A DNA stretch of 64,000 bases from Agathobacter rectalis ATCC 33656 (GCF_000020605.1 NC_012781.1:3385686-3449685); one strand, 5' to 3'; numbered from the stretch's first letter, positions 25,182 through 33,227 are shown. Notes: a model not told the origin generated them from the sequence alone. Program-made: numbers and translations.

Positions 25182-26219
25182 TCACACTCTAGCTTCAAAC
25201 ATACTTTGGCTAACACCTTTCATCCACATATTCTGTGCTGCTCCATATCCTTTTTCCTGCCCTATATCATACAATCCACTGCTGTCAAAGCCTATTTTTA
25301 ATACCAAATCATTTTCTTTCTTCCAGCCATTTTTAGCATATTGCAGCCATCTCTTAGAATAAAGTTCATACCCTGCACCATTTTTAGATTTTTCCTTAAA
25401 CAATGCAAGTAAATCTGTACCATCCTCTGCAATAAAAGTACCATTTTTATATGTCGCATTGCGTGCATCATACCCGGTTGTCTCATACACTTCATGCCAT
25501 AAAGAATATTGGTTTGCCTTTGTCATATTTGCCTGCGAATTAACAATTTCATTATCTGCATCATGCATACAAATCCACGCATGCGTCCAAATATTTTTTG
25601 CATTATCTCCTTCATTCAGCAATTTTTCTATCTGCGATAATATATCTCTATCTGCATTTCCCGACACCGTTAGTTGATATGTATATGGGTCAATAGAAAA
25701 TACCAAATCTGCCTGTTTTGATATTGATATCCCATTCTTTGAAAGTAGATTTGAAATTTGCTGATTTACAACACTTCTGGCATACTGTTTTTCCCTGTCA
25801 GTATTGCGTACATAACCAACACTTCTTGAACCACCTGTATATACATCCTTGTAATTCCTTAATGCATAATCATACCGGGCAAATCCAGCCGAATATTTTC
25901 CTCCTGTTTGTAACATTCTTTTCTCATTGCGGTAAGCTATGGAACGCTGATCTTCTGTCATATATGAGCAAAAATTAGGTGAGGTCACATCACAATATTT
26001 TGATTCGATATATGCCATTGGATCAGAATGAGACAAATTTTCTTTGTACACTTTATCATAATGCTCCTGCAAAACTTTTTGTACGAAACGATCCTCCTCT
26101 GTAAGTCCATCATATTGATATCCTACAGTTGTATCAGCGCTGGAAGTATTGGGCAGGTTGTTTAAATCCCTGCCCGCTGGAATGTTATTATAATAGTCAG
26201 AATTATTTACAGTAACCAT
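25182..26219 (-). CDS. Uncharacterised 345-aa protein, copy 2
   Basis: Nearly identical to 10548-11585 along its entire length, including synonymous positions for long stretches, so the duplication is recent or maintained by gene conversion. Starts MVTVNNSDYYNNIPAGRDLN after a G-rich site (GGGGG). Divergence is concentrated in the first 30 residues (NTSSADTT versus NNSNTGTT) and the last 60. No signal peptide or membrane segment; function unknown. Confidence 0.75.
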   Translation of the reverse strand: MVTVNNSDYYNNIPAGRDLNNLPNTSSADTTVGYQYDGLTEEDRFVQKVLQEHYDKVYKENLSHSDPMAYIESKYCDVTSPNFCSYMTEDQRSIAYRNEKRMLQTGGKYSAGFARYDYALRNYKDVYTGGSRSVGYVRNTDREKQYARSVVNQQISNLLSKNGISISKQADLVFSIDPYTYQLTVSGNADRDILSQIEKLLNEGDNAKNIWTHAWICMHDADNEIVNSQANMTKANQYSLWHEVYETTGYDARNATYKNGTFIAEDGTDLLALFKEKSKNGAGYELYSKRWLQYAKNGWKKENDLVLKIGFDSSGLYDIGQEKGYGAAQNMWMKGVSQSMFEARV

Positions 26220-26278
26220 ATTATCCCCCTGCCTTATATAAGTCTTATAATCTGTATCTTTAAATTCCTCCCGGCATT

Positions 26279-27217
26279 TTATTCTCTTATTTTAGATGCC
26301 AGTACGGTATAAAATTCTTTTTCCTGCTGCAGATATGCTGCCCTTTCCTCTGTAACTGCTGCCAACGGATTTTCTATTCTCTCCAATACTTTGTCGATAG
26401 CTGCTAAACAACTTTCTTTCGTTTCACCAAAAATATTGTCATCACCACCTGTCAGAAAATCCTGCTCTACAGATAACTGCGTTAATGTACTGGTTACATC
26501 CGTCTGAAATGGATTAAAACCAGTTTCTTCCAATGTTTCCTGCCACGCCGCCTTTACACTCTCCGGCACTGTCTGAAGGTAATAATCACTAATATATGCA
26601 ATCTGCTTTTTGGTCTTTTCATCTGCAAACTGATAGGTTCTGTTATTCGCTTTTAACTGTTCATATGCCGCCTGCGCCTCACTATTCGCTTCTGACTCAT
26701 ACCAGCCATCTTTATTTTTGCTATATTTCATACCATTGACCGTAAAATCTTTGGAAGTGTCTATACCCAGATAAGACATAACATCCGTAATTCCTTCTGT
26801 ATACCGGGCATATTCCTCCTTTGAATGTGCTACAGTAGTCATTGTCCCACCTGCATTTCGCAGCATGGATGCCAATGCATCTGCCATTCTCTGTGCTTTT
26901 ACATATGATTGTGTATCATACGGATTATCTCCACCAGAAACCTCTACTCCATGCGCCGTAGCCGTAATCACATGACCTCCATTAACACGGATTCTTTGCC
27001 CTTCCGCAATATTAACAGAATTATTCTGTCTGCTAAGTGACGAACTCTTCGCCAATTTTATAGGTGTTTTTAACACTTGAACCAAATCTTCTACCGGATT
27101 TAGTAAGTGCTGCGACATCGCCTCATTATAGGTTTCCTTATCTTTAATAGCTGTATTTTTGTAATTAGATGTAAGTCCTCTTGTATTAGGATTAATATAA
27201 CTTGATATTGACTGCAT
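26279..27217 (-). CDS. Uncharacterised 312-aa protein (MQSISS family), intact copy
   Basis: Starts MQSISSYINPNTRGLTSNYK after AAGGAG. Modular look: residues 1-90 (NPVEDLVQVLKTPIKLAKSS; INVNGGHV-type beta hairpin) are shared with the remnant at 8528-8942; about 95-180 contain YDTQSYVKAQRMADALASML and GIDTSKDFTVNGMKYSKN; about 190-312 are shared with the chimera at 24690-25178 and include FLTGGDDNIFGETKESCLAA. No signal peptide. It seems to be the parent of both partial copies. Confidence 0.72.
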   Translation of the reverse strand: MQSISSYINPNTRGLTSNYKNTAIKDKETYNEAMSQHLLNPVEDLVQVLKTPIKLAKSSSLSRQNNSVNIAEGQRIRVNGGHVITATAHGVEVSGGDNPYDTQSYVKAQRMADALASMLRNAGGTMTTVAHSKEEYARYTEGITDVMSYLGIDTSKDFTVNGMKYSKNKDGWYESEANSEAQAAYEQLKANNRTYQFADEKTKKQIAYISDYYLQTVPESVKAAWQETLEETGFNPFQTDVTSTLTQLSVEQDFLTGGDDNIFGETKESCLAAIDKVLERIENPLAAVTEERAAYLQQEKEFYTVLASKIRE

Positions 27218-27279
27218 TGTCTCAATCTCCTTCGTTTATTCTAAATTCTCTTTTCCTTCTATGTCCAAATAACTAAGCC

Positions 27280-27825
27280 TTATTTATACTTACTATTTGT
27301 ATTTGGCAAATCAAGATAAGCATCCATACTTTTCGTCCAAAGCAACGATAAGTCAAACCTTCCCAATTTGTTTAAATCTTCTATGCTTTTTTTGAACATT
27401 GAGATAAAATCTCTTCTGTCGTTAAGTCCCATATTACCAGCTTCAAGTGGCAGAGACGTGAAACCTCCCTGCTTTTCCACTTTGTAATGTGCCTCCAATG
27501 CACGCATTTCGACTACTGTAGCATTTGATGGATTAACATCATTGATATAAATTCTTTGCTCAAACTCTTTCCCGTTTTCATCCACACCTTTCGCTAACAC
27601 CACAGGATTTTCATCCGTCGAATCATCCGCATATTTAAGACAATAAGAAAGACCTGTACCATTACCTCCTGTCCACAACATATTATCTGTTGTAAATATC
27701 TGATATACCTTCGGTGTTTCTGCCGTATAAAATGTCTTTTCCCCAGATGCAGGAGTTTTCATTTGATTACCTTTTTGTTGACCATATGATGAAGATACGG
27801 TATTCAGGCTAGAACTAATGTTCAT
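27280..27825 (-). CDS. Uncharacterised 181-aa protein, copy 2
   Basis: Starts MNISSSLNTVSSSYGQQKGN after GGAGA. Differs from 11784-12329 by only about a dozen residues, mainly at the N-terminus (NISSS versus YIGSG) and near the end (DAYLDLPNTNSKYK versus DTYLNLPNANSKYK). In both blocks it follows the MS(R/K)ITDY gene, so gene order was duplicated along with sequence. Function unknown. Confidence 0.75.
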   Translation of the reverse strand: MNISSSLNTVSSSYGQQKGNQMKTPASGEKTFYTAETPKVYQIFTTDNMLWTGGNGTGLSYCLKYADDSTDENPVVLAKGVDENGKEFEQRIYINDVNPSNATVVEMRALEAHYKVEKQGGFTSLPLEAGNMGLNDRRDFISMFKKSIEDLNKLGRFDLSLLWTKSMDAYLDLPNTNSKYK

Positions 27826-27888
27826 ATTTTTGTTTCTCCAATCAGCTCAAAATTTTCTCTTTTTAATTATTCAAATATACCTGATATG

Positions 27889-28200
27889 TTAAATTTTAGT
27901 ATCAAGCGTTGCCTGTGCAGGAGATTTCCCCGACTCTGCCAATTCTCTTGTAACACTATCTAATGCACCATCTTTGATTGGCTTACCAATTTTCCAGTTA
28001 GGATCAGCCTTTTTTGCGGCATCATAAAATGCCTGTCTGTAAATTCTCTCATATTTTTCAAGCGTATACCCGGCAGCTTTTAACTGGGACTGAACAGAAC
28101 TGCTGTTCAACTGAGACAACTGAAAACTGCCTATTACATTTTCTCCTGATGTCCCGAATGTTTTTTGAAATAAAAAAGCATAATCTGTAATCTTTGACAT
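27889..28200 (-). CDS. Uncharacterised 103-aa protein (MSRITDYGFLF family), short form
   Basis: Start at 28200 (MSKITDYAFLFQKTFGTSGE), preceded by GGGAGG. Aligns with both ends of the 218-aa protein at 12526-13182 but lacks about 110 central residues; the junction is in frame at KAAGYTLEKYERIYRQAF. Ends ATLDTKI, the common tail. It is the first gene after promoter B, so the head of the long transcript reaching down to about 20 kb. Confidence 0.68.
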   Translation of the reverse strand: MSKITDYAFLFQKTFGTSGENVIGSFQLSQLNSSSVQSQLKAAGYTLEKYERIYRQAFYDAAKKADPNWKIGKPIKDGALDSVTRELAESGKSPAQATLDTKI

Positions 28201-28276
28201 AAAACATCCTCCCATCTCTATTCCAAAAAATTATAACTTTTCCAATGTTAATAATCTGCTCAGTTTCTCTATTTCC

Positions 28277-28348
28277 TTTATCGGATAAAATAACCTGTTC
28301 TCTTAGCCCCATCTCATCAAACGACCATATTACGCACACAAAGACCAT
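28277..28348 (-). promoter_or_regulatory. Promoter B, candidate LytTR-regulator binding site
   Basis: Minus strand: ATGGTCTTT (28340-28348) and ATGGTCGTT (28320-28328), period 20 bp, then -10 GATAAA (28277-28282) at the same distance as in promoters A, C and D; no good -35. Confidence 0.55.
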
Positions 28349-28461
28349 ACATTGCATAAATAAAATATATACCACCTGCCATCGGTAGTTTCTCTGGATG
28401 AATGACGAAAAAATCAGCGGGCATATTACCCGCTGATTGAATGTAAAATGGAATAACATAA

Positions 28462-29097
28462 TTATGAAATTATCTTGCGGTAATACAGATAAGAATAGAT
28501 TACCGGTAAAATGCAAGGGACGAGAATAAGTACAATAAGTATCCACATATTTTGGAATGGTGCTGTAACAATCATGATAATCCCACCGATCACCATGCAT
28601 TTTCCTCCAAACCGATGCGTGCGATACCAGTTTTCCGGATCGCATAATGCCCACGAAATCCGAAATCCAATCGTATAGTTTGGCTTTACTTTCGGTATAA
28701 AATTTCCCAAAATCAGATAAAAAACTCCGATCATCAGACCACACAGGAATCCCATATCCAACTGATATCCTAAATTATATCCATAGAGTACATTACAAAC
28801 GAAAAGCGATAACAATGGAATAATCCATAAGATAACAAAGTATACTTTTTCACTGATATTTTTTACTTTAGGATCAATATTCATTGCAATCACACTCACT
28901 GCATGTCCCAATAACATAATGAGCGGAAGTCCAAACACAGCGAATGTTTTGGATGCATACCCATTTGGTTCATTATTTATTCCCCAATGTGTTGCCAGCG
29001 AATCCGGTAATTGATTCCACAATAGCAAGCCGATAAAAATCGGAAACAGCGTTATAATTGATGTGAGTAATATCATTTTTTTATGTTGTCTGATCAT
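28462..29097 (-). CDS. SdpI-family immunity/membrane protein
   Basis: A 211-aa membrane protein with six or so hydrophobic segments. The LPDSLATHWGINNEPNGYAS block (residues about 30-49) is the DUF1648 head and YTIGFRISWALCDPENWYRT (about 142-161) the SdpI signature. In Bacillus subtilis SdpI protects against the SdpC toxin and sequesters the repressor SdpR. ATG 29097 is preferred over 29103 because AAGGAG is 9 nt away. It overlaps the ArsR gene end. No sdpC-like toxin gene is seen nearby, though the array's own products are candidates. Confidence 0.85.
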   Translation of the reverse strand: MIRQHKKMILLTSIITLFPIFIGLLLWNQLPDSLATHWGINNEPNGYASKTFAVFGLPLIMLLGHAVSVIAMNIDPKVKNISEKVYFVILWIIPLLSLFVCNVLYGYNLGYQLDMGFLCGLMIGVFYLILGNFIPKVKPNYTIGFRISWALCDPENWYRTHRFGGKCMVIGGIIMIVTAPFQNMWILIVLILVPCILPVIYSYLYYRKIIS

Positions 29098-29365
29098 AGT
29101 CATCCTCTCCTTTTAATTCACTAATCCATAAAATAATCTCCTCAAGCACAGATGCATTGAGCTCATAATAGATAAATTTTCCCTCACGTTCATCACGAAT
29201 CAGATCAGCATCCTTTAAAACGGACAGGTGGCGGGAAACTGCTGCATCTGAAACCGAAAAATGATTGCAAATCTCACCGGCTGACAACCGTGAATGTTTG
29301 AGCAGATTAAGTATCTCACGCCTTGTAGGATCGGCAATCGCACGAAGCGTGTCTTGCATTCCCAA
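29081..29365 (-). CDS. ArsR-family repressor (SdpR-like)
   Basis: A 95-aa winged-helix repressor. MQDTLRAIADPTRREILNLL is the usual start; HFSVSDAAVSRHLSVLKDAD is the recognition helix region. No metal-binding cysteines are present, consistent with the SdpR/autorepressor branch. The likely start is a TTG at 29365, 7 nt after GGAGGG; the next ATG is six bases further in. It forms a two-gene operon with the SdpI-like gene, with overlapping ends, and probably represses its own promoter at the inverted repeat at 29380-29408. Confidence 0.85.
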   Translation of the reverse strand: MGMQDTLRAIADPTRREILNLLKHSRLSAGEICNHFSVSDAAVSRHLSVLKDADLIRDEREGKFIYYELNASVLEEIILWISELKGEDDYDQTT

Positions 29366-29379
29366 GTCTATCCCTCCTT

Positions 29380-29437
29380 CATTTAACATTTAGCTTAATT
29401 GTTAAATGTATTATAACACAATCTTTTCATTTTTCAA
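29380..29437 (-). promoter_or_regulatory. Promoter and operator of the ArsR-SdpI operon
   Basis: Minus strand -35 TTGAAA (29432-29437), 16-bp spacer, -10 TATAAT (29410-29415). An inverted repeat CATTTAACA / TGTTAAATG (29380-29388 and 29400-29408) follows directly, over the expected start of transcription. Confidence 0.7.
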
Positions 29438-29581
29438 GAGATTTTCTATCCTATGAATGTTGAATGTCTGTCTGATGATGTCTTTTCTGTGTCTGTATAT
29501 AATGCTATCCCGCAGTTTCTGTCCCGAAACACTTGTCTATAATATAAACTTTCCTTACTTTATTTTAATTTTATTTAAAAG

Positions 29582-29845
29582 TCATTCCCGTTTTGCTTTA
29601 AGAAAACAATATATCAAGTAAGCGATTGCTAGGATGATATTGATACAAAAAACAACTCCCATATAAACAAGAGGACTTTCAAAAATATAATCCATGTGAT
29701 TGGTATGATATCCGTTTCCAGAACTAAATCCAGTTATTGAGTCAATATATTGAACAATAATTGAAAGGAACGGAAGTGTACTTAAACCCCATATACTAAA
29801 AATTATTGTTTTTATAGCAAAAATTTTCCATGAAAAATCTTTCAT
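29582..29845 (-). CDS. Small membrane protein of unknown function
   Basis: An 87-aa protein with two hydrophobic segments (residues about 8-30 and 58-80) and a basic end (FLKAKRE). ATG 29845 has GAGGTG upstream and gives a positive, aromatic start MKDFSWKIFAIKTII; the longer frame to 29905 overlaps the previous gene. Situated between the 222-aa gene and the ArsR-SdpI operon. It could be an immunity- or transport-type accessory protein, but there is no direct support. Confidence 0.5.
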   Translation of the reverse strand: MKDFSWKIFAIKTIIFSIWGLSTLPFLSIIVQYIDSITGFSSGNGYHTNHMDYIFESPLVYMGVVFCINIILAIAYLIYCFLKAKRE

Positions 29846-29888
29846 TAAAGTCACCTCACATATTAAACCTGTTATCTTACCTATATCC

Positions 29889-30557
29889 TTACACTTTCCT
29901 ATCAAAAGACGTTTTCTCTTCCAAATAGTTTGGCAGTTCTTTCACTTCTGAGCTTTGGGCATTCTTTTGCGTATGGTATTCATTAAAGTACATTCCGTAA
30001 AATTCTCTTTCCTTTTCCCGCTCAGCCGGAGTTCTTTCGCATCCCCATCCATAACTATCTCCCAGATAGGTCAACACTTTTGTTCCTTGATAAGAAATGT
30101 CGGCACCATATCCTTCGCCTGTCAGAATCGGACATTCCAGTGTGCCTCCTCCCGCCAGAGCAAACTTCTTTTGCGCAAGGTTGTTATTTTTCCCCTCTGC
30201 CCTCTCCAGAAAATCGAGCAATGATAATTCTCCGATTCCTTTGCATTTCGGATTACCATTTTGACTTTTTACCGCATTTTTAGCCTGCTGATATAATGCC
30301 TTTCTGTCAGGGGATACATCGGATATGTATTCTGCACATAACCTTGTTCTCTGCCTGTGAATAGATTCTAATTCCGTTTTACTCGTAGTGTTGGCAGCTC
30401 TCTGAGCCAGTTCCTTAATCTCAGAGACAAACTCTGCCTGTGACTTATTGCTTTTCCCTGTACTTGGAATCATAGACCAATCAGGTTCTCCACTTCTCAG
30501 CGATACACTATATTTTGTAATGGCAGAACTCGTTGCATTTGAAATCAAAATTCCCAT
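29889..30557 (-). CDS. Uncharacterised 222-aa array protein (MGI family)
   Basis: Starts MGILISNATSSAITKYSVSL after GAGGTG. Its head, with SGEPDWSMIPSTGKSNKS, is shared with the chimera at 24690-25178. Rest helical, with IKELAQRAANTTSKTELESI, then a glycine-rich part (GGGTLECPILTGEGYGADIS). Ends KTSFDRKV, the common tail. No signal peptide. It is the first gene after the second two-component system, behind promoter C. Confidence 0.68.
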   Translation of the reverse strand: MGILISNATSSAITKYSVSLRSGEPDWSMIPSTGKSNKSQAEFVSEIKELAQRAANTTSKTELESIHRQRTRLCAEYISDVSPDRKALYQQAKNAVKSQNGNPKCKGIGELSLLDFLERAEGKNNNLAQKKFALAGGGTLECPILTGEGYGADISYQGTKVLTYLGDSYGWGCERTPAEREKEREFYGMYFNEYHTQKNAQSSEVKELPNYLEEKTSFDRKV

Positions 30558-30672
30558 AAATTCACCTCATATTTTCTACCTTCTCTGCATATATTTTAAC
30601 CTCTATATATACTTATCCATTTATCATATTCATTCTTTAAAATTCTCATAACATACTTATTTCCTCTATTTT

Positions 30673-30744
30673 TTTATCGGATAAAATAACCTGTTCTCCT
30701 AGTCCCATATCATCAAACGACCATATTACGCACACAAAGACCAT
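30673..30744 (-). promoter_or_regulatory. Promoter C, candidate LytTR-regulator binding site
   Basis: Minus strand: ATGGTCTTT (30736-30744) and ATGGTCGTT (30716-30724), period 20 bp, -10 GATAAA (30673-30678). It begins right at the end of the kinase gene and would drive the 222-aa gene. Confidence 0.55.
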
Positions 30745-30748
30745 CTCT

Positions 30749-32005
30749 TTACAAGATAACCACAGCCTTAAATTCATTTTCATCGCAGGAAAGCACCATG
30801 TCGCCGCCATATTTATCCACAACTGCTTTTACATTTAACAGCCCAATGCCGTGATGATCCCCTCTTTTGCTCTTTATCGTGTCATTTTCAATTTCCACCT
30901 TTTCTGTCACCGGATTTCTCACCGCAAATATCAGTTTATGATCTTCGCACTCTAATTTCAGATGAATGACCGCTTTTCCGGTATTTTTCAGTACCTTTTC
31001 ACTCTCCCGGATTGCATTATCCAATAAATTAGAGAGCAGAATCACAATCTCTTCCTCCTCCAGACAGATCTCCTGCAAATCCCCTACTTTTAGGATCACT
31101 GCTATGTGTTTTTCCTGCATACTGCGGTATTTCTGGTTTAAAATAGCATTCACCACTGGATGATTTGTGTTGATTGCCGACATCTCGACAGCTATGCTCT
31201 CTGTCAGCTTCTGCGTAAAGGAAAGTGCCTCATCTGTGTGTCCATTCTTTATCAATGTCTGGATCGTGGAAAGCTGATTTTTATAATCGTGCATTTTTCT
31301 TCGCTGACGCTCATAGATTTCTTCCCGATCCTGATAATCTGCAATACGATTTTTCTGATTTTGTTCCGTAAGTACCGCAATTTTTATTCTCTCTTCTTTT
31401 TCAATGGTATTCTGCATGAACTCCATAAGGATAAGGTTAATCGCAACCAGTCCCACCGAAAGAAATAAAAATACATTCTGCATATCATCGTTTTCTGAAT
31501 AAAACATAAGAATGAAACCGACCACCGTAAATACAGGAACACAGAAAAACTGTAACCATTCTTTTCCTGTAATCAGACCGCAGCTTTTTCTTGTCTTGCT
31601 AAATCTTCTGATAAACAACATCAGAATGATAAAAACCGTCTTTGATATCAGTGCCTGTAAAAACCATTTTTCTTGGATTGAACCTCCTCTTCCCAGCAAA
31701 ACAGTCACATAATCAATCAATACAAGCATTGTATAGTTGATGATTGAAAACAAAAAACTCTGCCGGAAGGAGACCTCATAATAAGCCAGATTTAGGAAAG
31801 ACATAACCAGTATAATCGGGATACATTTTAACATTCCGATCCATGCCCCTGTGACTGCTGCCAGATAAAGCACTCCGCAATAAACAAAAAATCTATATCT
31901 GTTCCTATATCCGCCATCTCTTTTTTCCATAAAAGTATCAAAAAAGTATAGCGTTCCTTTTACTTCCAGCATTTCCGCAATAAATGTCAATACCCAGAAT
32001 GTCAT
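30749..32005 (-). CDS. AgrC-like membrane sensor histidine kinase (GHKL)
   Basis: A 418-aa kinase with about five or six hydrophobic segments in residues 1-195, a charged coiled linker, the AgrC-type phosphoacceptor KMHDYKNQLSTIQTL (His239), an N-box SNLLDNAIRESE (about 325-336) and a G-box HHGIGLLNVKAVVDKYGGD (about 384-402). Paired with the response regulator immediately upstream (1-nt gap). Known AgrC-type kinases sense cyclic peptides; no agrB/agrD is visible in the window. Confidence 0.92.
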   Translation of the reverse strand: MTFWVLTFIAEMLEVKGTLYFFDTFMEKRDGGYRNRYRFFVYCGVLYLAAVTGAWIGMLKCIPIILVMSFLNLAYYEVSFRQSFLFSIINYTMLVLIDYVTVLLGRGGSIQEKWFLQALISKTVFIILMLFIRRFSKTRKSCGLITGKEWLQFFCVPVFTVVGFILMFYSENDDMQNVFLFLSVGLVAINLILMEFMQNTIEKEERIKIAVLTEQNQKNRIADYQDREEIYERQRRKMHDYKNQLSTIQTLIKNGHTDEALSFTQKLTESIAVEMSAINTNHPVVNAILNQKYRSMQEKHIAVILKVGDLQEICLEEEEIVILLSNLLDNAIRESEKVLKNTGKAVIHLKLECEDHKLIFAVRNPVTEKVEIENDTIKSKRGDHHGIGLLNVKAVVDKYGGDMVLSCDENEFKAVVIL

Positions 32006-32006
32006 G

Positions 32007-32714
32007 TTATTCTTCTCCCTTATACAGCATATATTCCCTCTTTACCTGTGCATATCGTGCCTTGGGAACCGGAATCTTTTTTCCCGTGGTAAGTGTCATC
32101 ACATAACCGCTGATTTTTGTGATGTACCTCATATTTACAAGAAAACTTAGATGTGCCCGCACGAATCCCATATCCTTGAATTCATTTTCCAGTTCATCCA
32201 GTTTTTTATAAATCTGAAATGTCCCTTTTTCTGTATAAAATACATTTTTGTGAAGCTCTGTTTCTATATAAATGATGTCATCTGCATAAAGTTTTATCGT
32301 TCCTTCCACAAAACGAAATTCGAGAATCCTACGGTTTTTATTAATTTCTGCTATCAAATCATCCATACATTCTTCTATAGTATCTGCAAGGTTATCTTTC
32401 AGCAGAAAACGGCTTGCTTTCACCTTATATCCATCCAGTGCGTAATTCATGTATGCCGTCACCAGCACAACTGGAAGTTTTGGATATTTTTCTTTAATCC
32501 TCATAGCTGTTTTCAGCCCATCCATCCCCTGCATATTGATGTCCAGAAATAATAGCTGACACGCTTCCAAAGCCGATTGTTCTTCGCATAACTGTTCTCC
32601 AGAATCATATTCTGTAATAGTAAACTCATAATTCTTTTTTTCACCATAGTCTGACAGCAAATCTGACAAATTTTTTCTGTCATCTATCCTGTCATCACAA
32701 ATAATAATGTTCAT
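32007..32714 (-). CDS. LytTR-family response regulator (AgrA-like)
   Basis: A 235-aa regulator: receiver domain (about 1-118) with ICDDR acidic pocket and Asp in LLFLDINMQGMDGLK, and a LytTR DNA-binding domain (about 135-230; YIETELHKNVFYTEKG, RAHLSFLVNMRYITKI). The ATG at 32714 has GGA about 10 nt upstream; an ATG nine bases earlier is possible. Promoter D ahead of it has the same direct repeats as A-C, so it is the best candidate for the activator of that set, including itself. Confidence 0.92.
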   Translation of the reverse strand: MNIIICDDRIDDRKNLSDLLSDYGEKKNYEFTITEYDSGEQLCEEQSALEACQLLFLDINMQGMDGLKTAMRIKEKYPKLPVVLVTAYMNYALDGYKVKASRFLLKDNLADTIEECMDDLIAEINKNRRILEFRFVEGTIKLYADDIIYIETELHKNVFYTEKGTFQIYKKLDELENEFKDMGFVRAHLSFLVNMRYITKISGYVMTLTTGKKIPVPKARYAQVKREYMLYKGEE

Positions 32715-32781
32715 ATTTTTCATTCCTGTCTTTGATTGCTCTCATGCCTGTAAACCATACAAGTCTCACCTGGCACTCTTT

Positions 32782-32852
32782 ATTATATCAAACAAATCTT
32801 CCGCTCGATCATTCTCCGCATCAAATGACTATTTTGCGCATAGAACGACTAT
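32782..32852 (-). promoter_or_regulatory. Promoter D, candidate autoregulated LytTR site
   Basis: Minus strand: ATAGTCGTT (32844-32852) and ATAGTCATT (32824-32832), period 20 bp, and a perfect -10 TATAAT (32782-32787) one base closer than in A-C. Drives the two-component operon. Confidence 0.6.
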
Positions 32853-32983
32853 CTCCTATAGAAACGCAGAAGCATTGTATCTCAAACTCTTTGAAATACA
32901 ATGCTTCCCTGCATTTTCTATATCGTCATGTTGATATTATTACTTTACTATCCTGCACACTCTCTGGGAGTGACTGTATCTAT

Positions 32984-33024
32984 CAAAAAAGAAGCCAGCA
33001 GTTTATTCACGCACTACTGACTTC
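32984..33024 (-). terminator. Intrinsic terminator before the two-component promoter
   Basis: Minus strand stem GAAGTCAGTAGT / ACTGCTGGCTTC followed by six T. It would stop transcription from the topB remnant before promoter D. Confidence 0.75.
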
Positions 33025-33038
33025 CTATATTATTCATT

Positions 33039-33185
33039 TTATTTACTTCGCTGCGTCTCAGACAAGTTTTCCATCTTTAAACACAATCTCTTGCCCTCCA
33101 GGTATCCGTCCTCTCTCTTATCTGCACCGATTACCTTTGCGATAGACTGCGCCACCGAAGGTTTCTCGGCAATTACTAATTTTAT
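33039..33185 (-). pseudogene. Topoisomerase III (TopB-like) N-terminal fragment
   Basis: Encodes KLVIAEKPSVAQSIAKVIGA then DKREDGYLEG, the typical first strand and Toprim start of conjugative-element type IA topoisomerases. The expected ATG is ATA here, and after YLEG the sequence changes to an unrelated end (in another frame QEIVFKDGKLV). Such topB genes belong to ICEs, so this is a relic of a mobile element. Confidence 0.65.
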
Positions 33186-33227
33186 ATTTTTTTCACTCAA
33201 ATTTTGTTTCCTTCTTTCATTTTTTAT

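Noticed and set aside
28058..28744. 228-codon minus frame overlapping the SdpI-like gene and promoter B
   Set aside because: It is an out-of-frame shadow of the SdpI-like gene in its first half, and its end reads through promoter B and the start of the 103-aa gene; no ribosome-binding site.
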